A stretch of DNA of 64,000 bases from Mercurialis annua. Its lineage: Eukaryota; Streptophyta; Magnoliopsida; Malpighiales; Euphorbiaceae. The notes beneath the pieces were generated by a model. It did no database searches, had not been told where the DNA came from, and saw only the letters and a list, made by a program, of their open reading frames with translations. Both the position numbers and the translations under genes were made by a program. Shown in pieces: positions 48,851-59,336 of this stretch. The stretch spans positions 28,460,501-28,524,500 of the forward strand of contig NC_065574.1 in assembly GCF_937616625.2 (NCBI RefSeq), read 5' to 3'. The number at the start of each line of letters is the position of its first letter. Position 1 is the first letter of the stretch.

Positions 48851-48876
48851 TATATATATATACACACATATATATA
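48819..48876. repeat. TA/CA microsatellite
   Basis: About 11 TA units, then CACACACACA, then more TA and CA runs, in the 3' untranslated part of the PTTA gene. Confidence 0.97.
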
Positions 48877-49002
48877 GTGTTTGTTTCAATTTATTATGAT
48901 TTATGAACGCATTATAGTTACTGTATTTAATAAATGTAAAACGACAGTAATAAACAGAAAAATCGGCTGCAAACTGCAAAATCTGCCAAAAAGTAATGAA
49001 AA

Positions 49003-49380
49003 CTGTGACGGACCTTAAATAATAGCGACGGAACTATCCGTCGCTAGCTATGCCACAGTTAGCGACGGAATACAGTCCGTCGCTAATTTATTATATTAGC
49101 GACGCACACATCTGTCGCTAAATGTGGCATTTTTTAGACAGACTTGTCACGTTTAGCGACGAAGTATTCCGTCGCTAATTACTAAAAGCCGTTGCCATTT
49201 TGTCTAAAAATCGGTCTCAACCGGTTGACAATTGGCGACGGATGTGGCAAAAGTAGCGACAGCTTGTCCATCGCTAATTTTGCCACGGATTTAAAAAATG
49301 GTCACAAATTTCTTTTGCGGCCATTTATGTTTCGTCGCTAACCTGTATTAGCAACGAAATATATCCGTCGCTAATTGGTT
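49003..49380. repeat. CACTA subterminal repeats
   Basis: At least ten copies of TAGCGACGGA or its inverse TCCGTCGCTA, often as close inverted pairs (49024-49045, 49059-49085 and 49158-49180). In CACTA elements such subterminal arrays bind the element-encoded regulatory protein. Confidence 0.92.
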
Positions 49381-49394
49381 GTTTTCAAGTAGTG
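49381..49394 (+). repeat. Right terminal inverted repeat of the CACTA element
   Basis: GTTTTCAAGTAGTG, whose inverse is CACTACTTGAAAAC, directly followed by satellite (AAAACAAATC). The adjacent AAA could be the 3-bp target duplication, which cannot be confirmed without the left end. Confidence 0.9.
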
Positions 49395-50960
49395 AAAACA
49401 AATCTAAACGTTTCACCTTTATAGCGATTTAAGCCAAACGTCTATTAACGTTACAAAACAAAACCAAACGTTTCCCCTTTTTAGCGATTTATGCCAAACG
49501 TTAGCGATTTAAGCCAAACGTTTACAAACGTTACAAAACAAAACCAAATTTTTACAAACGATACGAAACAAATCCAAATGTTTCACATTTTTAGCGATTT
49601 AAGCCAAACGATTACAAATGTTATAAAACAAATCCAAACGTTTCACCTTTTTAGCGACTGAAGCCAAACGTTTAGCGATTTAAGCCAAACATTTAAAAAC
49701 GTTACAAAAAAAACCAAACGTTACGAAACAAATCCAAGCGTTTAAAACGTTACAAAACAAATACAAACGTTTCACCTTTTTAGCAATTTAAGCTAAGTGT
49801 TTAAAACGTTACGAAACAAATCCAAACGGTTTTAAACGTTTGGTTTTGTTTCGTAACGTTTGTAAACATTTGGCTTCAATCCCTAAAAAGGTGAAACATT
49901 TGGATTTGTTTCGTAACGTCTTAAAAGTTTGGTTTTGTTTCCTAATGTTTACAAACGTTTGGCTAAAATGCTGAAAAGGGGAAACATTTGGTTTTGTTTC
50001 ATAACGTTTTAAATGTTTGGATTTGTTTCGTAACGTTTGTAAATGTTTGGCTTAAATCGCTAAAAAGGTGAAATGTTTAGATTTGTTTTGAAACGTTTTA
50101 AACGATTGGTTTTGTTTTCTAAAAAAGTGAAACGTTTGTATTTGTTTCGTAACATTTTAAACGTTTACAGACGTTACAAAACAAATCCAAACGTTACAAA
50201 ATAAAACCAGACATTTACAAATGTTACGAAACAAATCCAAACGTTTCATCTTTTTAGTGATTTAAGCCAAACGTTTACAAACGCAAAATAAATCCAAACG
50301 TTTCACCTTTTTAGCGATTGAAGCCAATCGTTTAGCAATTTAAGCCAAACGTTTACAAACGTTACAAAAAAAAACCAAACGTTTACAAACATTGCGAAAC
50401 AAATCCAAGCGTTTCAAACGTTAGGAAACAAATCCTAAAGTTTCACCGTATTAGCAATTTAAGGCAAGCGTTTAAAACGTTACGACAAAAACCCAAACGG
50501 TTTCGAAGCGTTTGGTTTTGTTTCGCCACGTTTACAAACGTTTTGGTTACATTGCTAAAAAGGTGAAACGTTTGGATTTGTTTCGTAAGTTTTTAAACGT
50601 TTGGTTTTGTTTCGTAATGTTTTTAAACTATTGGCTTCAATCGCTAAAAAGGTGAATCGTTTGGTTTTGTTTCATAATGTTTTAAACTCTTGGATTTGTT
50701 TCGTAATATATGTAAACGTTTGGCTTAAATCGCTAAAAAGGCGAAACATTTGGATTTGTTTTGTAACGTTTTAAACGTGTTGTTTTGTTTTCTAAAAAAG
50801 TGAAACATTTGGATTTGTTTCGTAACGTTTTAAACGTTTACAAACGTTACGAAACAAATCCAAACGTTTCACCTTTTTAACAATTTAAGCACGAAGGTTT
50901 CAAAACGTTAAAAAAAAATCCAAACGTTTCACCTTTTTAGCGAATTAAGCCAAACGTTTA
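49395..50960. repeat. 60-bp satellite with four orientation switches
   Basis: Minus 49395-49833, plus 49834-50164, minus 50165-50505, plus 50506-50836, minus 50837-50960. The minus/plus pair is itself repeated with a period of about 670 bp (compare TCCAAACGGTTTTAAACGTT at about 49821 with CCCAAACGGTTTCGAAGCGT at about 50492). Confidence 0.92.
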
Positions 50961-51955
50961 TGTTATATTCCAAAATAATTAATTAGCTAATTGGACCACG
51001 TGTCCAGTTTGGATTCGCCGGAGTGGCGATATCAGAAAGATTTCTGATAAAGATTAAAATGCATAATGTTAGTAGGTCGGTTTAGGGAAGTTAACGACGA
51101 AGTTATTAATATCATATGACAGTTGTAAATTTAGAATTGGAATTGAAAGGAAAAGTGTTAAGAAAAGCCCAAAATAAAGTATAGGGACCAAAGTGGTAAT
51201 TTAGCCACTTTGAGATAAAAATGGAAATTATCTCGCCAAGGTCCGCGAATGTTTTATAATATATGTGGTAAAAGTTTCGGGTCAATCGGAGACCTTTTAA
51301 AATTTGGACGCGGATGCGTTTTGGGCTAAATTGCAAAGTTTGAAAAGTTTAAGGTCTAAAGTGCAAATTAGCTAATTAAAGCTCGAGAATAGCAATTAAA
51401 AGATTATTGACGGAAAATAATAATTTTGAGTTAGTATTATTTATATGAATATATATAATACGAAAGTAATCGAGTTAAAAGGATAATTTAACCATTTGGT
51501 TAAATTAGAAAGTTTAAATGAGAAATGGTTTGAGTTAAAGAGTTAAAGGACCAAAATGGCTAATTATCCAAATACATATAACATGAATAAGAAGAAGAAG
51601 AACGAAGATCAGAGAAAGAATGAAAGTGGCGAGGGTTTTTCGACGATAAACTTCGATCCGTCACCGCTTCGCCGTTTCTCGTCCGAATCGAGTGATTCTC
51701 GCGCCGTTGGAATGAGGATTCAATTCTCTATCAACTCCATGCTTCAAAACCAGGTAATATTGTTGTTTTGATTCCTGAAATTGAAAGTTTAAGGGCTGTT
51801 ACGTTGCGATCGAATCGTATCAACCGTAATCGCGTAGTTTTTGACGTTTTTGATGATTATTAAGTTGAGTTTTATGATGTATTGATGTAGGAGCATGTCG
51901 GAATGAGTTTGGGGTGTCGGAAGCATGTCGGGATGAGTTTTGGAGCTGATTAAGG

Positions 51956-52411
51956 GTGTCTCACGACGTGAGACACAATCTTGCAAAATGAGCGAACTTG
52001 CAATCAGCGTAATTTCTTCGTTCGGATTCGAAATTGAACGATTCTCGTTGTGTTGGAAAGAGGAGAGGATTTTCTATCATCCTAGAGCATCAAATCAATG
52101 TAAGAATCAATGTTTGGTTTCTGAAAATAAGGTTTTAGTTGCTGCCTAGGTTTTGAATCAAGCGGTTTCATTGAATTCGCGTATTCGATTCGTTTGAGCA
52201 TTTTCATCACGTTTTTGGTTGTTTGGAGTATTGTTATGATTATGGATATGTGTTAGGATATCGGAAACACATTGAGAACACGTCGGTATCGTATTTGGAG
52301 TCGGAAAACACATCCTCACGACGTGAGGATGCTCCCTCACGACGTGAGGGAGTGCCTAACGACGTGAGGGCAAGCCTCACGACATGAGGAGACTTCTCAC
52401 GACGTGAGGAA
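51956..52411. repeat. CTCACGACGTGAG hairpin units in the diverged A LTR
   Basis: A single 21-bp perfect hairpin with 10-bp arms (GTGTCTCACG) lies at 51956-51976. A cluster of five CTCACGACGTGAG-type units follows at 52312-52411, the first ones with flanking bases that lengthen the arms (CCTCACGACGTGAGG). The sequence of the arms is unrelated to the GGTGTGCG hairpins of the other family A LTRs. Confidence 0.92.
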
Positions 52412-53670
52412 GGCTTGGCAAGGCATGCCAAGCCTGTTTTAAAGTGGGAATGGTGTCCCGACATCCGACGCGAAGTGTTTCAACTTGATTTTTACTTACG
52501 GACTCCGAAAACGTGAAACTTGGACTAAGAACATAAAGAATGTGGTTAGGATGTTGATACTAAGTTTAAGTTTATGAACGCGTGACTTGAATAGGTAATT
52601 GATATATCGACAAGATACCAGACCGACGAGCTGGAATAGATACGAGATCGAACGACGCGTGGAGCTTACGTTTACGTGATTATAATAATGCAATTTTGGG
52701 ATAGCGGTCACTGTGAGTTGTATTTACTTTCGTGTATTATATATTAAAATTATTTTATACTGCTTTATATGCATCGCATGTTTTATGATTCGATTGAAAT
52801 GTTATTTGTTTTTATTAAGTTTTCATATACGAGAACTAGTATGCGATCCAAAGAAACTAGCTACCTATTGGGTGTCAATAAGTTGTGTGATCACCAGTAC
52901 CGAGTCGGTCTAATGTGTTTGCATATGAGTGATGAATTGATATGACTCAGCTGGGAGCTGATGATGAATATGAAATTTATAATTTTGATACGAGTGAGTA
53001 CTCGGCTACGGTGTAGTCGGAGTCCCCGTATCTAGTGGCTGGGCCACAGTGGGTTGGACCCACAGCGAGTTGGACTCGCAATTGATATATACGATTGGGT
53101 GGTTCGATTGATTTTAGTATGATTGAGAACTATTCGAGAGATGTGTCGCATGCTAGGATATTAGTTTCAAATGGATCGAATACATGTTTATATGTTTTAT
53201 AATATTGTTTTTTTAAAGATGCGATGTTATATTTTTATAATACTGTTAGTAAATGCCAACTCACTCAGTATTTCCCCAAATACTGACCCCTCACCATTGT
53301 TGTTTTTAGGTTATCGGAATCGGATCAGACAGACCATCTTCTTTGTATTGGAAGTCTTCTGACTTGCACAAAATACGAGTCCTTAGAGCTGCAGTAGTCA
53401 GTAGGTGTCAAAACATGTTTTATGATTTGATTTCAAACGGTATTTAAAATGTGAACTCAGATATAAATTTTATAAGTAAATTGTTTAGAAAGATGGCGTT
53501 TAATCCGTTTGAATTTGATACCAATTTTCGTGAGTGGAATTGGTTATGTTTGTGATCAGAAACAGGGCGGTGCTGGATATGAGATATCGCTCGGTAAGAC
53601 CCTGGTTTCTAAGAATTGTTTCGCGAATGTTTCCAGAAAAGGAATGCGATATTTTAATAATTGAATTATA

Positions 53671-54003
53671 CTCCCTCCGTCCCGTAAAGATAGAAAAAGT
53701 AGCTCTTTCACAAGAATTAAGAAAGTAGTTAATTATAGGTAATTTGTGATAATTTTCCTAAATTGTCCTTTTAATTTCTTGAAGTAAATCATAATAAATT
53801 AGTTATTCACACAACCCAAAGCCACTATATAAATATTAGCCAATAGAATTTTAGATGCATAAAAAGTAAACATTGAAACTTTAAATCAATTAATATTAAT
53901 ATAAGGGTGTTTTAATAATTTTATAGTTAACTAACACTACTTTTTCTATCTTTATGGGACAAAAAAAGTAGCTACTTTTTCTATCTTTACGGGACGGAGG
54001 GAG
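53671..54003. mobile_element. Stowaway-type MITE (333 bp)
   Basis: Terminal inverted repeats CTCCCTCCGTCCCGTAAAGA...TCTTTACGGGACGGAGGGAG, flanked by TA on both sides (53669-53670 and 54004-54005). This is the signature of Stowaway/Tc1-mariner MITEs. The family A LTRs near 34885 and 41314 (other strand) provide the empty site, reading straight through ATTGAATTATATTATTTATA. The right terminal repeat is partly duplicated inside the element (TTTTTCTATCTTTATGGGAC at 53941-53960). It is non-coding. Confidence 0.96.
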
Positions 54004-54160
54004 TATTATTTAAAGAAAATTTCTGATAAAGTATTATATATAATAGTATGTTTTAATCGCGAAAAATTTATAACGGTTTTAGGCTTCCTACGGGTTTCGG
54101 AGCAACCACTCCCATTCCCTAGTGCCGGTCTCGGCTCAATAATTTGGGTCGTGACAATTG

Positions 54161-54172
54161 TGGTATCAGAGC
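54161..54172 (+). other. Primer-binding site of the diverged A element
   Basis: TGGTATCAGAGC four bases after the LTR end, complementary to initiator Met-tRNA. Confidence 0.92.
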
Positions 54173-55985
54173 ATTTGGTCCAGTTACCTCTGCTAATTTG
54201 TGTTTTGTCAGTTAAGTCACCTAGGAACTACTGCAGCTTTAGAGTTGAGGTTCGTCTGATTCAAGTTGTTAGTGTGATTTGCTTTATGATCAGTATGACA
54301 TGATTGTGATTTGATGTCATATATATGTGTGCTTAGCATCAGATAATGCGAAAAATGCTATTGAATTCGATCGATCGAAACTTTGGGAAGAGTATGAAGA
54401 AGGAATGCAAAGTGGCAGAAGTTGAAGAACTTTCTGGATACAGAGTTTAAAGGTCTAGAGAACTTACAAAACTCGAAGTTTATAACTTTTTGTAAAAGTG
54501 TTTGTTTAGATAAATTTGAAAGCATAATTGTGCCTAGACCCGATATAGAGATGTATGATTGCCACGACATTGATAGAAGTGCATCACTACATACATTATT
54601 AATGAAAAGAACAATAAATGAATACATGCATTAATAGTACATGCATCATATGCATTATGCTCAGACGAAAAGGTGAGTTGTGGCAACTCTTTGGGGATGA
54701 GAGACGTCATCACCCTAGTGCACAATTTTGCTAAGGTTTAAATGGAGTTTTGATTTAAATCTCGAAATGAGATGTTTTATTTGAAAAAGTTTTCAAAGAG
54801 TTTTGTTTTTATGTAAGTATACCTAGACCAGAACTCTGTGAAGGAAGTGAAGTGCTCGCGAGCAAGCTACAATTAAGGCCACGAGGCGAATGAATACGTA
54901 TATTTTCGAGAACATAGGAGTTATGCTTCTAGGATACGAACTTAGTTTCGAGTTAACGAGCTAGAATATAGCTAAAATCGTGAATACGTTGGAAAGTGAT
55001 ATGTACCCGATTAGTGGTAAGCTAGAAAATAAGTATCTTTTTGACATGATGTCAAAGATATTAAACTACGATATAAGAGAAGAAGTATATATGAAGAATG
55101 AGGTTTATATACGAGAAGTGAATAACAGATGTGCGTGAATAACGGAATGTAATCGATTGAATGATGAATTAAGACGTTCCTATCTTCAAATAAAGTGATT
55201 AGGACATCATTTTACAACACGATAGGAGTATTAAAAGGGGATAGTCGAGTATAGGAACCGACTCATAGCTTGCACCTTGAAGATAGAAGATTACCCTTAG
55301 GATAAGATAATGTGGATATTGTGTGATATTAGAAAGTCGTCAAGTTTAATATGACCGTGACAACTCTTTAATGAGCCGTTGGATCAGGTTGTCACTGAAA
55401 AACAATGTTCCTAAGACGGTTACCTAAGTATTAACCGTTGCGATCGTCAAACCGAGGACTTGAATTAGTTTTAATAAGAATATAAATGATGGATATGTAT
55501 GGATAGAGGAGATAAGCCAAATAGATGGGCGACAAGAACATGAAGTATGAAGCATGAAATGTGAGATTGGGTTTGCTAAGTACAACCAACATCAACCCCG
55601 TATGAGAATGGATAGTTGGAGGTATGTAATAAGAAAGATCAAGAGATAAACGACAAATGTTACAATAGGTGAGTTAGAAATTGGAACTTCCACCATAAGA
55701 CTACGATTATAGAGTGGATGAAAAGATTAGGGAAAGCGTAAGTGTGATAGATGTACGCGAAGCAAGGGATCTTAAGTTTCAAGCTGGCTAATGATGAACA
55801 GAGTGCATGGTGCAATTGATGTAGAAGATTAATAGTATTCTTTAAAAAGTTAGATGCATTATGTAGCATCGAACTTATCGAACATATGAACGAAGCTGTG
55901 TGCATCGAGATACATGAAAGAATGTGAGAAGGGACTCAATATCGAAATTGGGCTATATGAAGAAAGTACGAATAATCTGCGTATA
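54173..55985 (+). other. Internal region of the diverged A element, truncated
   Basis: Collinear with the first 1.8 kb of the internal region of the complete A element (41144 down to about 39300 on the other strand), then stops. About 2.2 kb including the polypurine tract is missing before the next LTR begins at 55986. There is no gag or pol. It contains the conserved leader blocks at 54173-54240 and 54621-54729. Confidence 0.8.
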
Positions 55986-56183
55986 TGTAATACCCCAAAA
56001 TATTAAATTATCTAATTGGACCACGTGTCCAGTCTAGATTTGCCAGAGTGGCAAAATCGGAAAGTTTTCCGATGAATAAGTTTTAGTAGGTCGGTTTTGG
56101 AAAGAATTATATGCGAGGAATTTAATAATATAGTTCAAGTCTAAAGTTAGAATTGGAATTAAAAGGAAAAATGTCAAGAAAGT
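55986..56183 (+). mobile_element. 5' fragment of a second family A LTR
   Basis: TGTAATACCCCAAAATATTA, then GGACCACGTGTCCAGTCTAG. It is very close to the LTRs of 34732-43636 and clearly different from the LTR start at 50961. It is not preceded by a polypurine tract and is cut at about 56181-56188 by the family B sequence. It is either the 3' LTR of a deleted recombinant element or a separate A insertion. Confidence 0.82.
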
Positions 56184-56779
56184 TAGTTTGTCACGACCCA
56201 TTTTCATGAATCGCGACCGGCGCTAGGGTATGGGTAATGTAGTACCGAAACCCGTAGCTAGCCTTTCATTTATCACATAAACACATAAACCTGCAGAAAA
56301 CCAATGCTCGGGGGCAACCGAGACTTCAGCCTAAAACTAACAGTTATAATATTCAATAGTTAAAATAACATGCTTTATCAACTCCGAGTCTAAAATAGAT
56401 TCATCATGAATTAATGTAAATAATACAGCATGCCAGAGCAATATTACCAGTCGAACCAATCCGACAAAAAAAATAATAATAATAAAGACGTCTAGTTACT
56501 ACTGCGGTCTAAGAATAAAACATTTTTTTACAGTTCTACTAAAATAAATGGAACCTCCGAGGAAAAGTAAATGCGGAGATCACCAGACTCTCTCAGATCA
56601 TAACCCTGGGGAAAATTGGGAAAACAACGGGGTCAGATATACTGAGATGAGTTCATACCACTATCTACATTTATTAAGTGGAAAACCTTTAAAACCGTTT
56701 AAAACGTTTAAATACGATATTACGAATAATAGTTGGAACCTTAATCCACAATTCTAAATAATAAACATAATCCAACAGG

Positions 56780-56912
56780 TCTGGTCCCGAGAGCTGAGCT
56801 ACACCGAGTTACCACTGACCTCACTTATACTAGAGTCCCGAGAGCCGAGCTACACCGAGTTACTCTACTTGGTCCCGAGAGCTATGCTCACACCGAGTTA
56901 CCACATTACCAT
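56780..56912. repeat. Three-fold ~50-bp repeat in LTR family B
   Basis: GTCCCGAGAGCTGAGCTACA followed by CCGAGTTAC occurs three times (about 56782, 56833 and 56871). The homologous place in the other B LTR holds TGAGACGTATCTCA units instead. Confidence 0.85.
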
Positions 56913-58784
56913 AATTACCTTTCCCAGATCATTACCGGTGCGCACGCAGTCCTAATGATGCCCATTAGGTAGCATGTTCCAACTAGAAGCCATAATATAA
57001 AAACAGTTCGAAATATACGTACAGTATATATAATTAATATTAAAATAACAATTTACTTAACAAAGCGGTAAATAGTAAGTACAAACTCACTGCTTGCTAA
57101 TCCACGTGAATACCGGCAAGCAACTAATCCTGGTTCGCCTCTGGAGCACGAACAATAGACGGGTCTAGACAAATAAAATAATTATTAAAAACAGACCCTA
57201 ACTCTAGGGAGTACTAGACACCACATATGACTAGCACAATTAACATGTCGGAATAAACAATCCAAAGCACACACAAATAATACCCATTAGGTAATAAAGC
57301 CCAATTTAAATAAGCCTATTGAGTTCTCGCTTAAAATCCAATTTATAAATATTATTTAATAACTTTAAATAATAAATAATTTCCAAATAGTGGGTTAGCC
57401 GAGTTACCAATAACTACCAAGCTAACCTCACTGGTCGGGTGACCCAAGTCTAACCCGACTCAAAACAATTATCAATATAAACCCAAGTTTATTTTTATAA
57501 AATAAATTAACAAAATAATAATCCATTTTAAATGCGGAACTCAATAACTTCAATTCTAAGTAACCCAAGTTACAAATCAAAAACTTAATCATTTAAAGTT
57601 AATATAAATTCAGGGACTAAATTGTACTTTAACCAATTAGGGGCTAAACTGTACTTTTGCCAAATAGGGACTAAATTGTACTTTAGTCAAATTAATATCC
57701 GAAATCAAATTAATTACTTTTGTTTTTAGTTAATACTAAATATAACGTTAAAACTTAAGTAAATAAGTTTTAAAAACATTTAGGGGCTAAATTGTAATTT
57801 AGCCAATTTATACCAAATCGAAGTTCGAAATTAATTATAATTACCCGAGTAATTATATTAGCTTAATTTATAAATAACTATCGTTTTGATTTATAAATTG
57901 AAATAAAATCCGAGTTATTAGTTAAAGTTTAACATTAAGGATTTATTTGATTTTAACAAAATAATTTGATGACCAAAATGGCAACTTGGCCATCTCTTTA
58001 GTTTGAAAGAAACTCATCCCCGCCAAGCATAACACCTTGACAAAACCTCCATTATTAAGCTACTGCCAAGCTTTTTAATTCAAGAATTCAACCCCAAAAA
58101 CTTAACCAATTACTCAAGACTACACTAAATCCCTATCATTAACCATAATCTAACAATAAATCAAATCACCAACCATAGTAACAGTGGCTCTTAATCAAAG
58201 ACCACGTTGAATACCCAATTCAAAACTCAACCGATACATCAATTACGATTGAACAATCACAAACCGAAAGCTTAAACTATTATCGACTAATCATTCCAAG
58301 GGATTTGAAATCATAAACCTAGCAAAATCATGGCTTAAAAGAGTATTGGATTTCGGCAGAAACTAGTTAAGCAAAACAGAAACACATAGCAAACATAAAC
58401 GATGGAACGGGATTGATTAGAACGAGATCGACGGCGTACCGTTCAGCGAAACTGAGATAGGGAGACGTAGGGAATTGAGTCTAGAACGTCTGAGATCAAG
58501 CGGAATCAATTTCGATCTAGAAACGAAAGAGAACGAACCAAATTACGTAATGTCGTTCAAGGCAGAAATCTGAGATTGAGGAATTATAAAACTAACCGGA
58601 ACAGCAGAGTTTGGATGATGATTTCGGCTTCGTTTCTCAGCGAATGGACAAACGGAAAACGGCTAGGGCTACCTTGCAGCGTGATCTAGGTTTTCTATGA
58701 AGAAATCGACTTAAAATAACGTAGGGAAGTGAGCCGTAAATTAGATCGAAAAGGGCCACACGGAAGGGTCCATGGGCTGATGAG

Positions 58785-58902
58785 ATTCCCGAACGGGAAT
58801 GGCCTTTCAGGCCATGATTCCCGTTCGGGAATGCCTGGTCTCGAACGAGACCAGGCCCAAAAATGTGATTCCCGTTCGGGAATTTCAATTCCCGAACGGG
58901 AA
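58785..58902. repeat. Hairpin cluster ATTCCCGWWCGGGAAT in LTR family B
   Basis: Palindromes at 58785-58800, 58817-58832, 58868-58883 and 58887-58902 (ATTCCCGAACGGGAAT or ATTCCCGTTCGGGAAT). A 22-bp palindrome with 10-bp arms CCTGGTCTCG lies at 58834-58855, and there is a small GGCCT/AGGCC hairpin at 58801-58813. The solo B LTR has no such cluster at the equivalent place (about 3370-3500). Confidence 0.95.
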
Positions 58903-59082
58903 TGGCTGAAAACTATTTTTTTTTATTTGTTGATTTGAAAAAATATAATTGGTTAAACCAATAAATCACAGCCAAACCAAACAACTCGAACCAAATTACT
59001 AATATCGAAATTACTTCAAAACGACCGGGAAAAATGTCGGAATTTAAATGTAATAAAATGTAAAATTTTACGGGGTATTACA

Positions 59083-59320
59083 TTATTATTTACATTAATT
59101 CATGATGAATCTATTTTAGACTCGGAGTTGATAAAGCATGTTATTTTAACTATTGAATATTATAACTGTTAGTTTTAGGCTGAAGTCTCGGTTGCCCCCG
59201 AGCATTGGTTTTCTGCAGGTTTATGTGTTTATGTGATAAATGAAAGGCTAGCTACGGGTTTCGGTACTACATTACCCATACCCTAGCGACGGTCGCGATT
59301 CATGAAAATGGGTCGTGACA
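59083..59320 (+). mobile_element. Truncated 5' LTR (3' 238 bp) of a family B element
   Basis: The last part of a B LTR in plus orientation, ending GGGTCGTGACA and followed by a primer-binding site. It is nearly the exact inverse complement of 56189-56426. The rest of this LTR is absent; its place is taken by the whole LTR in the opposite orientation. Confidence 0.9.
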
Positions 59321-59324
59321 AACT

Positions 59325-59336
59325 TGGTATCAGAGC
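59325..59336 (+). other. Primer-binding site of the family B element
   Basis: TGGTATCAGAGC four bases after the LTR end, complementary to initiator Met-tRNA. Confidence 0.92.

Larger units (their letters stand above)
31348..49394 (+). mobile_element. Decayed CACTA (En/Spm) DNA transposon, interrupted by two LTR insertions
   Basis: The right end is clear: GTTTTCAAGTAGTG at 49381-49394 is the inverse of a CACTACTTGAAAAC terminus. It is preceded by about 370 bp dense in TAGCGACGGA/TCCGTCGCTA subterminal repeats, as expected for CACTA elements. Inside lie a TNP2-type transposase gene and, downstream on the same strand, a PTTA/En-Spm gene, which is the usual gene order. Satellite flanks both sides. 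I could not find CACTAC at the left edge near 31348, so the left terminus is missing, rearranged or misplaced, and the 3-bp target duplication cannot be checked. Without the LTR insertions the element is about 6.4 kb. Confidence 0.85.
50961..54156 (+). mobile_element. 5' LTR of a diverged family A element (about 3.2 kb with a MITE)
   Basis: TGTTATATTCCAAAATAATT at the left edge against the satellite, GGGTCGTGACA at the right, followed by a primer-binding site. The last 1.5 kb are close to the family A LTRs at 34732 and 41161. The first 1.5 kb are much more diverged, sharing GGACCACGTGTCCAG and GGGACCAAAGTGGTAATTTA. A Stowaway-type MITE (53671-54003) is inserted. ORF-like stretches inside are the shadows of non-coding LTR sequence. 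Confidence 0.87.
56189..59082 (-). mobile_element. Complete family B LTR (2894 bp), minus orientation
   Basis: TGTCACGACCC to GGGGTATTACA. It is homologous along its length to the solo LTR at 759-3667. No matching target duplication is visible (TAGTT on the left, TTATT on the right). Its right edge abuts a truncated B LTR in the opposite orientation, giving inverted repeats 56189-56426 and 59083-59320. Confidence 0.9.

Noticed and set aside
48691..48906. 71-codon open frame ending in a run of alternating I/Y and H/T residues
   Set aside because: Its second half is a translated TA/CA microsatellite and its first half overlaps the end of the PTTA gene in another frame.
50956..50960. GTTTA as the left target duplication of the diverged A element
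   Set aside because: The right end of that element is destroyed, so no partner copy exists to support it.
54157..55985. Looked for gag, protease, reverse transcriptase or integrase remnants
   Set aside because: No CCHC, DTG/DSG, YxDD or HHCC-type motif is seen in any frame here, in 37102-41144 or in 59337-63894.
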